DNA of 6,451 nucleotides from assembly GCA_030043175.1 (NCBI GenBank), contig JASHYD010000522.1, positions 1 to 6,451 of the forward strand. Reading direction: 5' to 3'. The notes beneath the pieces were generated by a model, which was given only the letters and a program-made list of their open reading frames with translations, made no database searches and had not been told where the DNA came from. Shown here piece after piece: positions 1-5,744 of the stretch; within the stretch, counting starts at the first letter, position 1; each line of letters starts with the position of its first letter. The stretch comes from Xanthobacteraceae bacterium (lineage in GTDB: Bacteria; Pseudomonadota; Alphaproteobacteria; Rhizobiales; Xanthobacteraceae). The position numbers and the translations under genes are program-made.

Positions 1-312
1 ACGCCGTCCGATATCGACGAATATGCGCGCAGCTATGCGGCGGGCGGCCTCGTGGCGAGCTTCAACTATTACCGGACGCTGCTCGACGACGCGAAAGTCA
101 ATCGCGAGAAACTCGCCGTGAGACGACTCGCCCTCCCGGTGCTTTCGCTCGCAGCCGAAAAGGGGCTCGCTGACTTCTCCCACGCCTCGATCGCGCAGGT
201 CGCCGATCACGTTGAGCGGCAGACCATTGCTGGGGCGAGGCACTTCCTGGTGCAGGATCAACCGCAGGCGGCGGCAGAAGCGATTCTGGTCTTTTTGATG
301 CGGACAAAGTAG
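1..312 (+). CDS. Alpha/beta-hydrolase, C-terminal fragment (gene begins before the window)
   Basis: The frame is open from base 1 to a TAG at 310-312 and encodes 103 residues with no start of its own, so this is the 3' end of a longer gene. It reads like the last third of an alpha/beta-hydrolase of the epoxide-hydrolase/haloalkane-dehalogenase-like group. A helical segment (YARSYAAGG..ASFNYYRTLL) matches the end of the cap domain. It is followed by a hydrophobic strand (LALPVLSLAAEKG) and then GARHFLVQDQP, where the His at bases 241-243 sits where the catalytic histidine of the family is expected. The ending AAAEAILVFL is the usual final helix. The nucleophile and acid lie upstream and cannot be seen, so substrate and exact activity are unknown. 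A final-strand lid variant without enzyme activity cannot be excluded. Confidence 0.8.
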   Translation, partial: TPSDIDEYARSYAAGGLVASFNYYRTLLDDAKVNREKLAVRRLALPVLSLAAEKGLADFSHASIAQVADHVERQTIAGARHFLVQDQPQAAAEAILVFLMRTK

Positions 313-318
313 GCGCGT

Positions 319-383
319 GGGGTGGGCAAAGACGGCCTTGGCGTCGTGAAAATGCACCTGTCAGTCCGCATTTTCCCACCCTG
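319..383 (+). repeat. Nested inverted repeats just after the hydrolase stop
   Basis: GAAAATGC (348-355) and GCATTTTC (368-375) are perfect 8-bp complements around a 12-nt loop. Outside them GGGTGGG near 320 faces CCCACCC near 377. Between the outer and inner arms GACGGCCTTGGCGTC (331-345) can form a further small stem. The group starts 7 nt after the hydrolase stop, so it could be a structured 3' end that protects or ends the message. There is no U-tract after the last arm, so it is not a standard intrinsic terminator. A decayed small mobile repeat is the alternative. Confidence 0.4.
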
Positions 384-513
384 CGTGTTCTGGCTTGGGG
401 CTAAGCTCGGCCGGGATGAGGTCCTCGGCAGCAATCGCACGCCGTGGCTGACGATCATTCAGGTTCGATTTCCATGATGATTCAATGCAAGCGTCGTGTT
501 CCGGCGCTGCTGA

Positions 514-747
514 GAGTCGCAGCACATAGCGCCCTGCACGACGGCGAGCCTTGCTTTCGACGCCAGCACCAGGGCGCAGCTCAAGCGGATCGGCCGTCAC
601 AAGGGTTGCTCGGTAACCTCTCTCATCAAGGAGTGGGCGGCGAGCGCTGAGCGCCGGATCACTCATCAGCTCTCGGGCAAGGCGCTAAAGCAATATTACG
701 ATGCAGATTCGACGAATCGTCACAATGAGCGCGGTTATCAGGTATAA
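514..747 (+). pseudogene. Ribbon-helix-helix-like small protein lacking a visible start
   Basis: The frame is open from just after a TGA at 511-513 to a TAA at 745-747 but holds no ATG, GTG or TTG before the conserved-looking part. From about base 547 it reads SLAFDASTRAQLKRIGRHKG then CSVTSLIKEWAASAERRI. This is a short strand followed by two amphipathic helices joined by a GCSV turn, the layout of a ribbon-helix-helix (CopG/Arc-like) DNA-binding protein, as in many antitoxins and small repressors. The tail (LSGKALKQYYDADSTNRHNERGYQV) is polar. The missing start implies a lost 5' end, a frameshift near 550-558 where a neighbouring frame is also open, or an unusual start codon. No toxin-like partner is obvious next to it. 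The family call rests on pattern only and is tentative. Confidence 0.4.
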
Positions 748-768
748 CCAGAACAACTCGGTGCACCA

Positions 769-984
769 ATGAGTGAACAGGCCCGCTGCCGCGAGCGCCC
801 TCTCGGCGTCGATGCGGGAAGAGACGCTGACGCTCTTTATCGAGCCACCACCGGCGCGCAACTCGATCGGCTGACTAATCGCAAGGGTTACTTAATAACT
901 AGAATACGCAATGAACGGCCGGCGCCCACTTTACAGACCATCGCGCGGCAGCTGGAACGCCTCGACGATGGGATCGGACAATGA
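769..984 (+). CDS. Small hypothetical protein, unrecognised
   Basis: An ATG-started frame of 71 codons. The N-terminal third is Arg-rich and looks non-coding in style, while the C-terminal half (residues about 25-71, DALYRATTGAQLDRL... LQTIARQLERLDDGI) looks like two amphipathic helices and could be a genuine or residual coding segment. There is no convincing Shine-Dalgarno sequence before the ATG. Its TGA overlaps a following ATG (ATGA at 981-984), which opens a 57-codon frame ending at 1154. That overlap is the arrangement of translationally coupled genes but can easily arise by chance. I do not recognise a family. It lies 21 bases after the ribbon-helix-helix-like remnant and may be part of the same decayed unit. 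Confidence 0.25.
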   Translation: MSEQARCRERPLGVDAGRDADALYRATTGAQLDRLTNRKGYLITRIRNERPAPTLQTIARQLERLDDGIGQ

Positions 985-1154
985 GAAAATTGCCTGGTAG
1001 AGGCCCGAAAATCGCTTCATGTCCAGAGCCCCGAAACCTGACTCAAAGTCGGAGCCTTGGCAGCCTGTCACAAAGGGTCATGGCGTTGATCGCCGTGAGC
1101 CCCAGTTCCGACAATATGGTCTTCGAAGGAAGCTCAATTGGTGGGACAATCTAA
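981..1154 (+). CDS. Very short hypothetical ORF, doubtful
   Basis: A 57-codon frame whose ATG overlaps the preceding stop as ATGA and which ends in TAA at 1152-1154, inside the left arm region of the inverted repeat at 1141-1192. The predicted protein is rich in Ser, Pro and Arg, has no domain I recognise and no membrane segment. Another frame on the same strand (1019-1396, 125 codons) covers the same DNA and is no more convincing: it reads as Arg- and Gly-rich sequence with one aromatic stretch (LNWWDNLKKALFFYANELSHFFAVVA) encoded by the A/T-rich repeat itself. At most one of them is real. Confidence 0.12.
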   Translation: MRKLPGRGPKIASCPEPRNLTQSRSLGSLSQRVMALIAVSPSSDNMVFEGSSIGGTI

Positions 1155-1192
1155 AAAAAGCCTTGTTTTTCTATGCGAATGAATTGTCCCAC
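1141..1192. repeat. Perfect 10-bp inverted repeat in an A/T-rich patch
   Basis: GTGGGACAAT (1141-1150) and ATTGTCCCAC (1183-1192) are exact reverse complements with 32 bases between them. The spacer has an A-run followed by a T-run (about 1153-1170) that could pair as an inner stem, and a T6 run follows the right arm at 1193-1198. The patch is clearly more A/T-rich than its surroundings. As RNA, the hairpin plus T-run would resemble a large terminator. As DNA, it could be a palindromic operator or the paired ends of a mobile-element remnant. No transposase is visible nearby. Confidence 0.45.
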
Positions 1193-1396
1193 TTTTTTGC
1201 GGTTGTGGCGATTCGTGGTCGGCGCGTTTGGTACGGATTTGGCGCGAGGCTCAATCGTGGGCCAACGCGCCTCAATCGATTAGGCGGAACCGTGGCGGCT
1301 CGGGTTCGCAGCGGGTACGCGCTCGCATTCCGCGCGCGTGGTCTCTCAGCACTCGCGGTATTTGACATCGAATTAGCAACCTGCGAGGGCCGTTAA

Positions 1397-1745
1397 GGCA
1401 TCGAGGGACTCCGAGCGCCCACATCGCGCCTCGGCATCGGTCAGAGCGGCGTTTGGCCGGCTGGCTTCGAGCCGGCGCCTGTGGGACGGACTTTTTTAGG
1501 CAACGCGGTTTGCCATCCCGTATTCGGGGCGCTGCCGAGACCGCGCCAACCACGGCGCCAACTGCCTGATTGCATGGGAGCATCTTCCTTCCTCGATCAA
1601 CGTCAGGACATTCCAGCCAACTGGCCGTCAACCCGGCACGATCGGGACGACAACCTGGTCTTCCGACATCGGCCGGATATGCGATATCGTGCGGCTGCGC
1701 CAGCGGTGGATCATGGCAGTCGACCGCTGCCTCATCTCAGGGTGG
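1397..1745. other. No defensible gene; GC-rich hairpin inside
   Basis: This stretch lies between the doubtful ORFs and the ftsH promoter. The ftsH frame stays open upstream to a GTG at 1481, but the translation there (Pro/Arg-rich, no FtsH resemblance) looks like chance. The one feature seen is GCCGGCT (1456-1462) with AGCCGGC (1470-1476), a 7-bp stem with a 7-nt loop. A T6 run follows at about 1491-1496, too far from the stem for a typical intrinsic terminator. Confidence 0.4.
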
Positions 1746-1774
1746 TTGAACCTGTTGAGAGCCCATCGATAGTT
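1746..1774 (+). promoter_or_regulatory. Possible ftsH promoter
   Basis: TTGAAC (1746-1751) has four or five bases in common with a sigma-70 -35 box, and GATAGT (1768-1773) lies 16 bases further on as a weak -10. The same bases can be read as a relaxed heat-shock (RpoH) promoter, TTGAA then CCCAT at 1762-1766, but the 11-base gap is short for that class. It lies 16 bases before the ftsH start. I cannot decide between the two sigma factors from sequence alone. Confidence 0.3.
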
Positions 1775-1789
1775 CGTTCGGGGAGACCC

Positions 1790-3727
1790 ATGCTCGACAA
1801 GCGGCTAAAGAACACGGACCAGGTGCCTACCCGGCGCGTCCTGCAGTTTCTGGGCCTTGAGGACAAAGCGAATCCACCGACGAAGAACCGCCCGCCCAAC
1901 GAACCCGAGGAGCGAAAGCACCAGTTCGCCATCTGGTATCTGTTCGCGGCTTTTCTCGGCTTGATGCTGATCCAGTACGTGTGGCTCCAATTCAAACAGG
2001 TCGAGACCATTCCCTACAGCCAGTTCGAGCAGCTCCTGGAGCAGAACAAGATCTCGGAGGTAACAGTCGGATCAGAAACCATTGCGGGCATGCTCAAGGA
2101 GCCGCTTGCGGATGGACGGAATCTGTTCAACACGGTCCGTGTCGAACCCGCGCTCGCCGACAAGCTGAGCGCACACGGCGTCAAGGTTACGGGCGCGTCG
2201 TCCAGCAGCTTTCTCTCGGTGATTCTGTCGTGGGTGTTGCCGATCTTCGTCTTTTATTTGATCTGGATGTATGGCATCCGCCGCATGGCGGAGCGCCAGG
2301 GTTTTGGTGGACTGATGGCGATCGGAAAGTCGCGCGCCAGAATCTATGTCGAAACCGACACCAAGGTGACATTCCGAGACGTCGCAGGCGTCGACGAGGC
2401 GAAATACGAGCTACAGGAGATCGTGTCCTTCCTGCGCGACCCGAAGTCGTTCGGGCGCCTCGGGGCACGCATCCCCAAGGGCGTGCTGCTGATCGGCCCG
2501 CCCGGTACCGGAAAGACGCTCCTCGCGCGCGCGGTCGCCGGCGAAGCAGGAGTGGCGTTCTTCTCGATATCCGGTTCGGAGTTCGTCGAGATGTTCGTCG
2601 GCGTCGGCGCCGCGCGGGTCCGCGATCTATTCGAGCAAGCGCGGCGCGCGGCGCCCTGCATCATCTTCATAGACGAACTCGACGCGTTGGGGCGCAGCCG
2701 CACGCCTGGCGCGTTCGGCGGCTATGACGAGAAAGAGCAAACCCTCAACCAGCTGCTCGCTGAGCTCGATGGCTTCGATCCGAGCACTGGGGTGATCCTG
2801 CTTGCCGCCACCAATCGCCCGGAAGTACTCGATCCCGCGCTGTTACGGCCCGGACGATTCGATCGACAAGTCCTGGTCGACCGCCCCGACCGCCCCGGTC
2901 GGCGCGAAATCCTGAAGGTGCATGCCGCAAAGGTACGGCTTGCTGCGGATGTTGATCTCGACCAGATCGCTGGTCTGACGCCTGGCTTTACTGGTGCCGA
3001 CCTCGCCAATCTCGTCAATGAGGCCGCCATCGTAGCGACACGTCGCAACGGCAATGCCGTAACCCTTGATGACTTCACGGTCGCGATCGAGCGCATTATC
3101 GCCGGGCTTGAAAAGAAGAGCCGCGTGCTTGGCCCCGAGGAGCGCCGCCGCGTCGCCTTTCACGAGATGGGCCATGCGCTGGTGGCCGCCACCCTGCCGG
3201 GCGTCGATCCGGTCCATAAGGTATCGATCATTCCGCGCGGAGTCGGGGCCCTCGGATACACGATCCAGCGACCTACAGAGGATCGCTTTCTGCTGGCGCG
3301 CCATGACCTCGAAAGCCGCATCAGCGTGCTGATGGGAGGCCGTGCGGCGGAAGCGCTGGTCTTCGACGGCGAGGTCTCGACCGGCGCGTCTGACGACCTG
3401 CAGCGTGCAACCCAGATTGCCACCGAAATGGTGACACGGTACGGTATGAGCGAGACCCTAGGCCAGCGAACGTATGCGCCGCCGCCTCAGCCATTTCTCG
3501 GGGGGACCCCGGCGAACCGCGTCGAAGCTTCCGAGGCGACCGAACGTGAGATCGACGTTGCGGTGCGCGATATCGTGGCAAAAGCATTCGATCGAGCAAC
3601 CGAGGTCCTCCGCGAGCGTCAGGCCGATCTTGATGAAGGCGCCCGCCTATTGCTCGCGCAGGAGACGGTGACCGCAGATCAGTTCCCGGCAATCCGTTCG
3701 GTCAGCCGCGAACCAACGGCTGCGTAG
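1790..3727 (+). CDS. ftsH: ATP-dependent zinc metalloprotease FtsH (accessory copy)
   Basis: A 645-residue membrane-anchored AAA+ protease that unfolds and degrades damaged or short-lived membrane and cytosolic proteins as a hexamer on the inner membrane. Membrane helices lie at about 46-68 and 141-163, with a periplasmic domain between them. The AAA domain has Walker A GPPGTGKT (236-243), pore loop FVGVG (269-273), Walker B IIFIDE (291-296), and the second region of homology from TNRP (341) to RPGRFDR with arginine fingers R353 and R356. The zinc motif is HEMGH (458-462) rather than the usual HEAGH, with D536 in STGASDD as probable third ligand. All catalytic residues are present and length is normal. 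The ATG at 1790 is chosen because a GGGGAGA lies just before it and FtsH-like sequence begins there; an upstream in-frame GTG at 1481 would add non-homologous residues. The unusual motif and N-terminus suggest a second, specialised copy rather than the housekeeping one. Confidence 0.95.
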   Translation: MLDKRLKNTDQVPTRRVLQFLGLEDKANPPTKNRPPNEPEERKHQFAIWYLFAAFLGLMLIQYVWLQFKQVETIPYSQFEQLLEQNKISEVTVGSETIAGMLKEPLADGRNLFNTVRVEPALADKLSAHGVKVTGASSSSFLSVILSWVLPIFVFYLIWMYGIRRMAERQGFGGLMAIGKSRARIYVETDTKVTFRDVAGVDEAKYELQEIVSFLRDPKSFGRLGARIPKGVLLIGPPGTGKTLLARAVAGEAGVAFFSISGSEFVEMFVGVGAARVRDLFEQARRAAPCIIFIDELDALGRSRTPGAFGGYDEKEQTLNQLLAELDGFDPSTGVILLAATNRPEVLDPALLRPGRFDRQVLVDRPDRPGRREILKVHAAKVRLAADVDLDQIAGLTPGFTGADLANLVNEAAIVATRRNGNAVTLDDFTVAIERIIAGLEKKSRVLGPEERRRVAFHEMGHALVAATLPGVDPVHKVSIIPRGVGALGYTIQRPTEDRFLLARHDLESRISVLMGGRAAEALVFDGEVSTGASDDLQRATQIATEMVTRYGMSETLGQRTYAPPPQPFLGGTPANRVEASEATEREIDVAVRDIVAKAFDRATEVLRERQADLDEGARLLLAQETVTADQFPAIRSVSREPTAA

Positions 3728-4364
3728 GACCCGCGTCTGTTGCCGCCTTGTAACCGGAGGGTCACCGGAGGTGGCCGCAGTGGGCGAACTCAGCTGCCCG
3801 CAACTGCGACCAGGGTGGAAAAGACGATCGCACCTGGGTATCCAGCCAATGGACGTCGATCCGGTTCGACCGGCCTTCCACTTGCGGGTCAGCGGCGGAC
3901 CTCGCTCATCGGCGACATTTGCCGCAGGCAGCGGATCTGCGCGTGGCGCTCACGGCCCGGCAGGGTTTCGCCGTCTGTCAGCCGACTACCGACCCGGCGA
4001 TCCGTAACGCCGAAGGATACAAGCTCGGGTGCGGACCAATATGTTGGGCGTCATCGGGGCGCCCGCGCTATGTGCAATCCCGTTTGCAAATGCCGAGCCG
4101 ATCCGTGGCGGCCCTCTCAGCCCGGCGCTTTCGATCAGGTCAATCGGCGGGCGCTGGCTGACGGCAGGTAGCTTCAGCGCTACCGCAAGGCGGCAATTCG
4201 CCGCTCGCAGCAACCTGGTTAACGACAGGCTTGAAACGCAGCAAACCCGCAAGCAGCAAACCCGAAATATGTCGCATCGTGCGCCAACAGCATGCGGACG
4301 ATGGGCGACGATGCCCGCAATGTCGGCTCGGACCTGCTCAGCGCGTATAACACCGGCAACGCAG
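3728..4364. other. Gap with no defensible gene
   Basis: Several frames on both strands stay open through this GC-rich stretch, but none gives protein-like sequence, good start signals or a family I recognise. The longest plus-strand frame (from a GTG at 4029) begins with a signal-peptide-like run (MLGVIGAPALCAIPFANA) but then degenerates and runs into the riboswitch. A weak stem GGTCACC/GGTGGCC (3760-3776) follows ftsH without a T-run. The gap may be a decayed gene or a long untranslated spacer. The antiporter leader has its own promoter, so co-transcription with ftsH is not required. Confidence 0.5.
4238..4267 (+). repeat. 15-bp tandem duplication
   Basis: GCAGCAAACCCGCAA (4238-4252) is followed directly by GCAGCAAACCCGAAA (4253-4267), identical in 14 of 15 bases. 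It looks like a simple slippage duplication. It lies about 100 bases before the antiporter promoter and has no clear role. Confidence 0.7.
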
Positions 4365-4393
4365 TTGAAGCGGGCCACAGACATGAATACATT
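4365..4393 (+). promoter_or_regulatory. Sigma-70-like promoter of the riboswitch-antiporter transcript
   Basis: TTGAAG (4365-4370) and TACATT (4388-4393) each match the sigma-70 consensus in four of six bases and are separated by the ideal 17 bases. A start about 7 bases later, near 4400, would place the first transcribed bases some 9 nt before the aptamer pseudoknot strand at 4409. That position, exactly where a riboswitch promoter is expected, is stronger support than the box matches themselves. Confidence 0.5.
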
Positions 4394-4408
4394 TGCGAGG
4401 CGATTGAT

Positions 4409-4456
4409 GGGGATGGAGTTCCCCCGAAACTGCTCGAAAGAGCTGATGACTCCTAC
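4409..4456 (+). ncRNA. Fluoride riboswitch aptamer (crcB motif)
   Basis: The RNA matches the fluoride aptamer at each conserved element. GGGG (4409-4412) can pair with CCCC in 4421-4425 as the pseudoknot. P1 is GGAGT (4415-4419) with ACTCC (4449-4453). P3 is GCTC (4432-4435), a GAAA tetraloop, and GAGC (4440-4443). The invariant-looking joining sequences AAACTG (4427-4432) and CTGATG (4443-4448) flank P3, and GATG and CTAC occupy their usual places after the pseudoknot strand and after P1. The architecture matches my recall of the crystallised Thermotoga petrophila aptamer. In this class the RNA encloses one fluoride ion through Mg2+ ions and normally turns genes on. It sits 90 nt before the antiporter start on the same strand, with a terminator between. 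Confidence 0.93.
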
Positions 4457-4496
4457 CGCGTTGTCACTGCGGTAGGACGCCTTTTCGCGACCTGCC
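4451..4496 (+). promoter_or_regulatory. Riboswitch expression platform: anti-antiterminator and antiterminator
   Basis: TCCTACCGC (4451-4459) and GCGGTAGGA (4469-4477) are a perfect 9-bp stem whose 5' arm reuses the P1 bases 4451-4453, so it cannot form together with the fluoride-bound aptamer. Its 3' arm can instead pair downstream: GGTAGG (4471-4476) with CCTGCC (4491-4496), one wobble, continued after an A-A mismatch by CGC (4478-4480) with GCG (4487-4489). That second helix takes up the 5' arm of the terminator. The order therefore reads: ligand holds P1, the antiterminator forms, and transcription proceeds. Confidence 0.75.
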
Positions 4497-4513
4497 CAGC
4501 GGCAGGTTTTTTT
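4490..4513 (+). terminator. Intrinsic terminator of the fluoride riboswitch
   Basis: ACCTGCC (4490-4496) and GGCAGGT (4501-4507) form a perfect 7-bp stem with loop CAGC, followed by seven T residues (4507-4513). It lies 32 bases before the antiporter ATG, so it works as a conditional attenuator rather than the end of an upstream gene. A further possible pairing, CCCAGCG (4495-4501) with CGCTGGG (4519-4525), would also disrupt the terminator stem. Confidence 0.9.
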
Positions 4514-4531
4514 GTGCTCGCTGGGCACCGA

Positions 4532-4539
4532 AGAGGAGA
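4532..4539 (+). promoter_or_regulatory. Shine-Dalgarno site of the antiporter
   Basis: AGAGGAGA lies with its GGAG core ending 7 bases before the ATG at 4546, close to ideal. It fixes the start and lies downstream of the terminator, so only read-through transcripts carry it. Confidence 0.8.
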
Positions 4540-4545
4540 CCCGTA

Positions 4546-5682
4546 ATGGACAACATCTGGTTTCAGTCCGCGCTGTGGATGGCACTCGCACTGCTCGCCG
4601 CCACAGCGTCCCTTTTCATAACGATCTCCTCCGCACTGTTCGAGATCGTTGTCGGTGCCATCGCCGGCAACACGGTGGGGCTGCCACTCACCGAGTGGAT
4701 CAACTACATCGCCAGCGTCGGTGCGGTCGTGCTGACGTTTCTTGCCGGTACAGACATTGATCCTCACGTCGTCAAGAGAAATCTCGGCTCAAGCGTCAGC
4801 ATCGGCCTCATGGGGTTCTTAGCGCCGTACCTAGGTTGCCTCTTGCTCGCGCACTACGGGCTCGGCTGGCCTTGGCCGCAGGCGCAGATCGGCGGCATCG
4901 CGTTGTCCACGACTTCGGTCGCGGTCGTTTACGCCGTCATGGTCGAGACCGGCTACAATCGTACCGAACTCGGGAAGATCATCCTGGCCGCATGTTTTAT
5001 CAACGACATCGGCACCGTGCTGGCATTGGGCCTCATATTCGCGAACTACAACATTTATCTTTTGGGGTTCGTCGTGGTCACGATTGCCGTCATCGTGGTA
5101 CTGCCTTGGATCGTCCCATGGCTGTTCAACAAGATCGGACAACGGGCGAGCGAACCGGAGATCAAGTTTCTGTTTCTGGTGCTCTTCTGCCTTGGCGGTC
5201 TCGCGACCCTGGGCAAAAGCGAGGCCGTGTTGCCGGCGTACCTCGTGGGGATGGCGCTGGCGCCATTATTCATGGTACGGCGCGAGCTTCAACTCCGCCT
5301 GCGCGCGATCTGCTTTGCGTTCCTGACACCATTTTATTTTCTCAAGGCCGGTTCCCTCATTGAAGCGCGCGCGCTCATCGCCGGAGCCGGTTTCATTGGT
5401 CTTTTCCTGGGCATGAAGATGGCGACAAAGTTCTTCGGCATCCTTCCACTGACACGCTATTTCAGATTCGATCCGCGCGAAGGCATGTATACGACCTTGA
5501 TGATGTCGACGGGTCTAACCTTCGGTTCGATCTCTGCATTGTTTGGTCTGACCAATCACATCATCGATCAAGCTCAGTACACCATCCTGCTGACGGCCGT
5601 GATCGGCAGTGCTGTGGTGCCCACCCTCATCGCACAAATTTGGTTCCAGCCGAAATTCGAGCCGTTGGAGGAGGACGCATAG
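4546..5682 (+). CDS. Cation:proton antiporter, CPA/KefB-like membrane domain, fluoride-riboswitch controlled
   Basis: A 378-residue, highly hydrophobic protein with roughly eleven or twelve membrane segments, matching the Na+/H+ exchanger domain of the monovalent cation:proton antiporter superfamily. It should exchange a monovalent cation for protons across the inner membrane. Family landmarks are AGTDID (67-72), STTSVAVVYAVM (from 121) for the TS-A segment, FINDIGTV (151-158) for the ion-site helix with D154, GKSEAVLPAYLVGMALAP (223-240), and TPFYFLKAG (261-269) with K267. The ion-site pair is N153-D154, not the Asp-Asp of many CPA2 members or the Gln-Asp of Kef proteins. There is no C-terminal TrkA-N/RCK domain, so it is not a complete Kef channel-antiporter. 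The start has a strong Shine-Dalgarno site. A fluoride riboswitch with terminator directly precedes it, so it is probably induced by fluoride. Transported ion and direct fluoride handling are unknown. Confidence 0.92.
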   Translation: MDNIWFQSALWMALALLAATASLFITISSALFEIVVGAIAGNTVGLPLTEWINYIASVGAVVLTFLAGTDIDPHVVKRNLGSSVSIGLMGFLAPYLGCLLLAHYGLGWPWPQAQIGGIALSTTSVAVVYAVMVETGYNRTELGKIILAACFINDIGTVLALGLIFANYNIYLLGFVVVTIAVIVVLPWIVPWLFNKIGQRASEPEIKFLFLVLFCLGGLATLGKSEAVLPAYLVGMALAPLFMVRRELQLRLRAICFAFLTPFYFLKAGSLIEARALIAGAGFIGLFLGMKMATKFFGILPLTRYFRFDPREGMYTTLMMSTGLTFGSISALFGLTNHIIDQAQYTILLTAVIGSAVVPTLIAQIWFQPKFEPLEEDA

Positions 5683-5744
5683 CTGTTTCTCCCTCTCGCT
5701 GACGCAGAGCCAAGTGTGCGGCCCCGAGGGCGAGGCGGAGATCG

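Noticed and set aside
1019..1396. Plus-strand frame of 125 codons
   Set aside because: No ribosome binding site, no family resemblance, Arg/Gly-rich composition, and its only hydrophobic stretch is encoded by the inverted repeat at 1141-1192.
1456..1496. Hairpin followed by a T6 run, as a terminator
   Set aside because: The T-run begins about 14 bases after the stem, too far for an intrinsic terminator, and no supported gene ends just upstream.
1481..1789. In-frame upstream extension of ftsH from a GTG at 1481, adding 103 residues
   Set aside because: The added residues are Pro/Arg-rich and unlike any FtsH N-terminus, while the ATG at 1790 has a purine-rich site before it and gives a normal 645-residue protein.
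4029..4475. Plus-strand frame of 148 codons with a signal-peptide-like beginning
   Set aside because: Protein character is lost after about 30 residues, there is no clear ribosome binding site, and its end runs through the riboswitch promoter and aptamer, which explain that DNA better.
4292..4546. Plus-strand frame of 84 codons just before the antiporter
   Set aside because: It covers the promoter, aptamer and terminator; the hairpins and conserved RNA motif account for the sequence.
3986..4591. Minus-strand frame of 201 codons
   Set aside because: It is antisense to the riboswitch leader and antiporter start, has no recognisable domain, and is Cys/Arg-rich in the way of chance frames in GC-rich DNA.
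4996..5007. Assigning the antiporter as NhaA or as complete KefB
   Set aside because: The sequence has CPA1/CPA2-type motifs rather than NhaA ones and no C-terminal TrkA-N/RCK domain, so a specific symbol is not justified.
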